Of a stretch of DNA of 64,000 nt, positions 60,440-64,000 are shown piece after piece. The stretch comes from an uncultured Bacteroidota bacterium (lineage in GTDB: Bacteria > Bacteroidota > Bacteroidia > Flavobacteriales > Flavobacteriaceae): NCBI GenBank assembly GCA_902582405.1, contig CACHSA010000002.1:1-64000 (forward strand). The letters run 5' to 3'. How positions within the stretch are numbered: the first letter of the stretch is position 1; each line of letters starts with the position of its first letter. The notes beneath the pieces were generated by a model. That model had not been told where the DNA came from. It made no database searches and saw nothing but the letters and a program-made list of their open reading frames with translations. The position numbers and the translations under genes were made by a program.

Positions 60440-62128
60440 ATGAATAGCTATGATGCCATTGTTGTTGGGACTGGAATCAGTGGTGGTTGGGCCGCAAAAG
60501 AATTGTGCGAAAATGGGCTCAAGACACTAGTCTTAGAAAGGGGGCCAATGCTGGTGCACCCAACTGATTATAAAAATGTTGATAAGGACCCTTGGGACTT
60601 TGAGGGAGGAAACACCATAACAGAAGAAATAAGACAAAGACAACCAAAACAAAGTAGAAGTGGATATATAAATACCGAAGCAACAACTCATCTTTTAGTT
60701 GATGATTTTGAGCACCCTTATAATGAGGATAAAAGATTCGACTGGATCAGAGGGTATCATGTTGGGGGTAGATCTCTATTATGGGGAAGATTGAGTTGGA
60801 GGTTAAGTGATATAGATTTCAACGCTAATGCAAAAGAGGGTATTGGGGTCGACTGGCCCATAAGATACAAAGACTTGGCTCCATGGTATAGTCATGTGGA
60901 AAAATATATCGGGGTAAGCGGGGAAAAACTTGGTTTGCCTCAACTCCCTGACGGCGAATTTCTTAAACCAATGGATATGAACTGTCTTGAGAAAGAGTTC
61001 AAAAAATCAGTTAAAAAAAATTATAAGGACCGTTTAGTAACAGTTGGTAGAATTGCTATCATCACGGAAGGTACTAAACCAGGTTTAAATAGAGTCCAAT
61101 GTCAATACAGAAATCGATGTAGAAGAGGCTGTCCATATGGAGCACCATTTAGCAGTAACTCCTCTACCCTTCCTGCAGCTGAAAAGACCGGTAATATGAC
61201 ACTTAGGCCCAATTCGATTGTCTATGAAGTAATGTTTGACGAAAAAAAAAATAAAGCTACTGGGGTTAGAATTATTGATTCAGAGACTAAAGACGTAATA
61301 GAATATAAATCAAAAGTTATTTTTTTGTGTGCTTCTACAGCACCTACTACTTCCATTTTGATGCAATCCAAATCAAAAAGATTCCCAAACGGATTAGGAA
61401 ATGATTCTGGAGAACTAGGGCACAATTTGATGGACCATCATTTTCTACTAGGTGCTGATGGAGTTTACGATGGCTTTGAAGATAAATATTATAAGGGTCG
61501 TCATGCTAATTGTATTTACATCCCTAGATTCAGAAATTTGGGTGGTTCTACAGACCAAAAAAACTTTTTAAGAGGTTATGGTTTCCAAGGAGGGGCTTGG
61601 AGAGGAGACCACAGAGAATTAATCAAAAAAACTGGTTATGGAAAAGATTTAAAAGATGCCATTATGAGCCCTGGAAATTGGGCTATGGGGCTTGGGGGAT
61701 TTGGTGAAGTACTTCCGTATCACGAAAATAAAATATACTTAGATTACAATAAAAAAGATAAATGGGGGCTGCCTACAATAACCTTTGATGCTGAAATTAA
61801 AGAGAATGAAAAAGCAATGAGAAAGGATATTAAACAACAAGCAGCTGAAATGCTTGAATTAGCAGGTTTTCGAAATGTTCGAGAATATGACAATGTGTAT
61901 GCCATGGGTCTAGCAATTCACGAAATGGGTACTGCAAGAATGGGTCGTGATCCAAAAACTTCTTTGCTAAACAAGCATAATCAATTACATGCGGTTCCTA
62001 ACGTTTATGTAACAGATGGTTCAGCAATGACATCCTCCGGTAGCCAGAATCCTTCCCTTACATACATGGCTTTAACTGCCAGAGCAGCAAATCATGCTGT
62101 TAAAGAATTAAAAAAAATGAATCTTTAG
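60440..62128 (+). CDS. GMC-family FAD-dependent oxidoreductase (glycoside 3-dehydrogenase-like)
   Basis: A 562-residue GMC oxidoreductase. YDAIVVGTGISGGWAAKEL is the FAD dinucleotide fold at the very N-terminus. WGRLSWRLSDIDF and CRYNRCRRGCPYG-like text (QYRNRCRRGCPYG) are in the middle. The C-terminal catalytic part is LAIHEMGTARMG and VTDGSAMTSSGSQNPSLTYM. It resembles the large subunit of periplasmic sugar or gluconate dehydrogenases that work with a subunit-3 partner, here the next gene. It probably oxidises C3 of a glycoside for DUF1080 hydrolysis. Confidence 0.9.
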   Translation: MNSYDAIVVGTGISGGWAAKELCENGLKTLVLERGPMLVHPTDYKNVDKDPWDFEGGNTITEEIRQRQPKQSRSGYINTEATTHLLVDDFEHPYNEDKRFDWIRGYHVGGRSLLWGRLSWRLSDIDFNANAKEGIGVDWPIRYKDLAPWYSHVEKYIGVSGEKLGLPQLPDGEFLKPMDMNCLEKEFKKSVKKNYKDRLVTVGRIAIITEGTKPGLNRVQCQYRNRCRRGCPYGAPFSSNSSTLPAAEKTGNMTLRPNSIVYEVMFDEKKNKATGVRIIDSETKDVIEYKSKVIFLCASTAPTTSILMQSKSKRFPNGLGNDSGELGHNLMDHHFLLGADGVYDGFEDKYYKGRHANCIYIPRFRNLGGSTDQKNFLRGYGFQGGAWRGDHRELIKKTGYGKDLKDAIMSPGNWAMGLGGFGEVLPYHENKIYLDYNKKDKWGLPTITFDAEIKENEKAMRKDIKQQAAEMLELAGFRNVREYDNVYAMGLAIHEMGTARMGRDPKTSLLNKHNQLHAVPNVYVTDGSAMTSSGSQNPSLTYMALTARAANHAVKELKKMNL

Positions 62129-62137
62129 TTGATAAGA

Positions 62138-62740
62138 ATGGATAGAAGAAAAATCTTGAAGAAAATTGGATATGGAAGTGCTGCGATATTTGTTAGTCCA
62201 CAAATTATAAACATGCTCCATAGTTGTAAATCAAGTGTGAATAAATATTCACCCGTATTTTTTACAAGCAATCAATTTCAATTTGTTTCAAAAATAATGG
62301 AAGTAATCATACCTAAAACCGACATCCCTGGTGCTATTGAATTAAAACTACCAGAATTTTTAGATAACTATATTGTCGTTGTGATGAATCAAAGTGAAAG
62401 AGAAACTCTTTTAAGAGGAACAGAGCATTTTATTAAAGTAATTATAAACGAAACTAAAAAAATCAACTCTAAAGAAATAAATTCAAATGATATAAATACC
62501 CAACTAAAAAAATATCTTCTAGCAAGTGATAAACAAACAGATAGGTGGGAAAAAGATGCGAAAAGTCACGAATCACAAGTATATCGTTACTTAATTCATA
62601 TCAGATCTTTAACCTTAAATGCATTTAGGTTAAATGAATATATAGGAGAAAAAGCATTGCCATACGACCCAATACCTGGTGATAGAAAGGTTTGCCTTGA
62701 CCTAAAAAAGACTACAGGTGGTAAAAGATGGTCACTTTGA
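62138..62740 (+). CDS. Gluconate 2-dehydrogenase subunit 3 family protein
   Basis: A 200-residue partner of the GMC subunit. It starts at the ATG at 62138 (MDRRKILKKIGYGSAAIFVS), whose twin-arginine-like RRKILK and hydrophobic stretch suggest Tat export of the folded complex. FTSNQFQFVSKIMEVIIPKT and GAIELKLPEFLDNYI match the family core. An in-frame TTG at 62129 is possible but adds no signal. It starts 9 bases after the GMC gene and is thus in the same operon. Confidence 0.88.
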   Translation: MDRRKILKKIGYGSAAIFVSPQIINMLHSCKSSVNKYSPVFFTSNQFQFVSKIMEVIIPKTDIPGAIELKLPEFLDNYIVVVMNQSERETLLRGTEHFIKVIINETKKINSKEINSNDINTQLKKYLLASDKQTDRWEKDAKSHESQVYRYLIHIRSLTLNAFRLNEYIGEKALPYDPIPGDRKVCLDLKKTTGGKRWSL

Positions 62741-62835
62741 AATTAATTATATTTTTTCTAATAGAACATTGAATAGAAATTATTTATCCAGCAAACTTAA
62801 TTTTGTAGTTTTAAAAGGTTAATAAGAATTTTCAT

Positions 62836-64000
62836 TTGAGAAGTAAGTTTTTAGTTGGTATTATATTATTTGTATTTTTTGTTATTTCGTTTTTAACAAA
62901 TATCATTGGCCCGCTCGTGCCTGACATAATTAAGGCATTTAATTTGAGTTTGTCCATGGCTGCCTTTCTACCCTTTTCATTTTTTTTAGCATACGGGGTT
63001 ATGTCTATACCTTCTGGATTTTTAGTTGAATACATAGGTGAAAAAAAGGTGATGGTCTTGGCTTTTTTTATTTCATTTTGTGGGGCCCTTATTTTTTCGA
63101 TTAATCCTAATTATTTGTTTTATATTCTATCGCTGTTTCTTATTGGAACAGGGATGGCTATGCTCCAGGTGTCAATAAATCCTTTATTAAGGAATATTGG
63201 AGGAGAAAAAGAATTTGCATTCAACTCGGTTTTGGGTCAATTTTTTTTTGGGCTCGCATCTTTTATTAGTCCACTTATTTACTCTTATTTAATAACTAGA
63301 TTATCGGTTGATAGCGGGTATTCAAACTACATTATTTTATTTTTTAAAAAAATCACATTCCCAAACCTACGATGGGTATCTCTTTATTGGATTTTTGCTT
63401 CAATATCTTTTTTGATTTGCATAGTATTAATGTTTACAAATTTCCCAGATAAAGAAAATCCTGAACAAGAAAATAAAGAAAAACTAAATAATTACATCGT
63501 GCTAATTAAAAATCCTACTGTGATACTTTATTTTTTTGGTATTTTCTCCTACGTAGGATTGGAGCAGGGTGTTGCAAATTGGATTTCAAAGTTTCTTGAA
63601 ATTTATCATTCAATAGATCCTCAAATTTTGGGCGCTAAAATTATTTCCTACTTCTGGGGCTTGATGACACTTGGGACTATTTCTGGACTTTTCCTATTAA
63701 AAATAATAGATAGTAGAAAAATATTAATTTTTTTTACATCAGCTTCGATCATTTCCTTTTTAATGGCCGTCTTTGGCCCATTAGAAATTTCTTTAATTTC
63801 ATTTCCTTTGATTGGTTTTTTTATATCCACAATGTGGTCAATCATAATTTCCCTTGCTCTAAATTCTACTTCAAAAAACCATGGGGCTTTTTCTGGAATA
63901 TTAGTCTCTGGTATTATTGGAGGAGCATTTTTCCCACTAATTATTGGAATAATTGCTGATTTTACAGGTTTAAAAATTGGCATAACTTTACTTTTAATTC
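62836..64000 (+). CDS. Sugar MFS transporter, FucP/GlcP-like (cut by window end)
   Basis: A membrane transporter of the FucP-like sugar:H+ symporter group of the major facilitator superfamily. The window has no ATG at the start; TTG at 62836 (LRSKFLVGIILFVFFVISFL) opens it after a TAA at 62812. Visible features are NIIGPLVPDIIKAFNLSLS, AYGVMSIPSGFLVEYIGEKK (family A-like loop 2-3), GTGMAMLQVSINPLLRNIGG and GLEQGVANWISKFLE. About 388 residues are present and the last helices are missing. It probably imports the sugar handled by the upstream GMC and DUF1080 enzymes. Confidence 0.88.
   Translation, partial: MRSKFLVGIILFVFFVISFLTNIIGPLVPDIIKAFNLSLSMAAFLPFSFFLAYGVMSIPSGFLVEYIGEKKVMVLAFFISFCGALIFSINPNYLFYILSLFLIGTGMAMLQVSINPLLRNIGGEKEFAFNSVLGQFFFGLASFISPLIYSYLITRLSVDSGYSNYIILFFKKITFPNLRWVSLYWIFASISFLICIVLMFTNFPDKENPEQENKEKLNNYIVLIKNPTVILYFFGIFSYVGLEQGVANWISKFLEIYHSIDPQILGAKIISYFWGLMTLGTISGLFLLKIIDSRKILIFFTSASIISFLMAVFGPLEISLISFPLIGFFISTMWSIIISLALNSTSKNHGAFSGILVSGIIGGAFFPLIIGIIADFTGLKIGITLLLI

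Overview
The window looks like chromosome of a low-GC member of the Flavobacteriia (Bacteroidota), probably marine. Pointers are a SusC/SusD outer-membrane pair, the three-subunit sdhC-sdhA-sdhB order, the AraC-linked hem cluster, the four-gene Lhr helicase / ATP-dependent ligase repair cassette, many short secreted proteins and lipoproteins, promoters resembling the Bacteroidota -7 box (TAnnTTTG), and starts preceded by A-rich leaders rather than Shine-Dalgarno sequences. The species cannot be named from the sequence alone.

Layout. 1-7168 is a heme biosynthesis locus: partial hemH and an AraC regulator on the minus strand, and divergent hemA-hemC-hemD-hemE-hemF-hemB on the plus strand, which together run from glutamyl-tRNA to coproporphyrinogen oxidation. 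7165-16674 holds housekeeping and enzyme genes: a DUF885 lipoprotein, a class C beta-lactamase-like hydrolase, a PolB-like exonuclease, an aldo/keto reductase, xth, glyS, an Ig-like lipoprotein and a nitrilase-type amidase. 16693-20464 is sdhCAB. Its SdhA carries an extra ~87-residue N-terminus resembling the arm-type DNA-binding domain of Bacteroidota tyrosine integrases, and both sdhC and sdhA are preceded by a pair of GTGTACCTT repeats exactly 18 bp apart. 20651-26993 has pepP, the feoAB iron uptake operon with its tiny Cys-rich partner, a SCO1-like protein and rseP. 27015-32856 is the repair cassette (exonuclease, ligase, helicase, PdeM) headed by a very small CxxC/CxxC protein. 32889-39651 holds secreted proteins (Kazal, DUF4832, LVIVD, beta-propeller), an acetyltransferase and a peptidase-like lipoprotein; 39709-43953 is susD/susC.

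44231-48730, starting at tRNA-Asn, is an accessory patch: an integrase C-terminal remnant, a 5'-truncated nuclease, other gene fragments, small secreted proteins and two sets of direct repeats. 48840-56000 contains four divergent secreted paralogues of about 250 residues, each preceded by the same -7 box plus an ATTAACCATAAA leader element, interspersed with an M28 peptidase, a CAP protein and an NTF2-like protein. 56045-57919 has DoxX-like, mscL, NTF2-like and DUF1569 genes. 58441-64000 looks like a 3-keto-glycoside route: esterase, DUF1080 hydrolase, GMC oxidoreductase with its subunit-3 partner, and a sugar MFS transporter cut by the window end.

The most unusual observation is the SdhA extension together with the paired repeats. 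If the domain binds the repeats, this succinate dehydrogenase would be a self-regulating flavoenzyme comparable in principle to PutA. That is inference; the sequence shows only the extension, the absence of any downstream native start, and the repeats.
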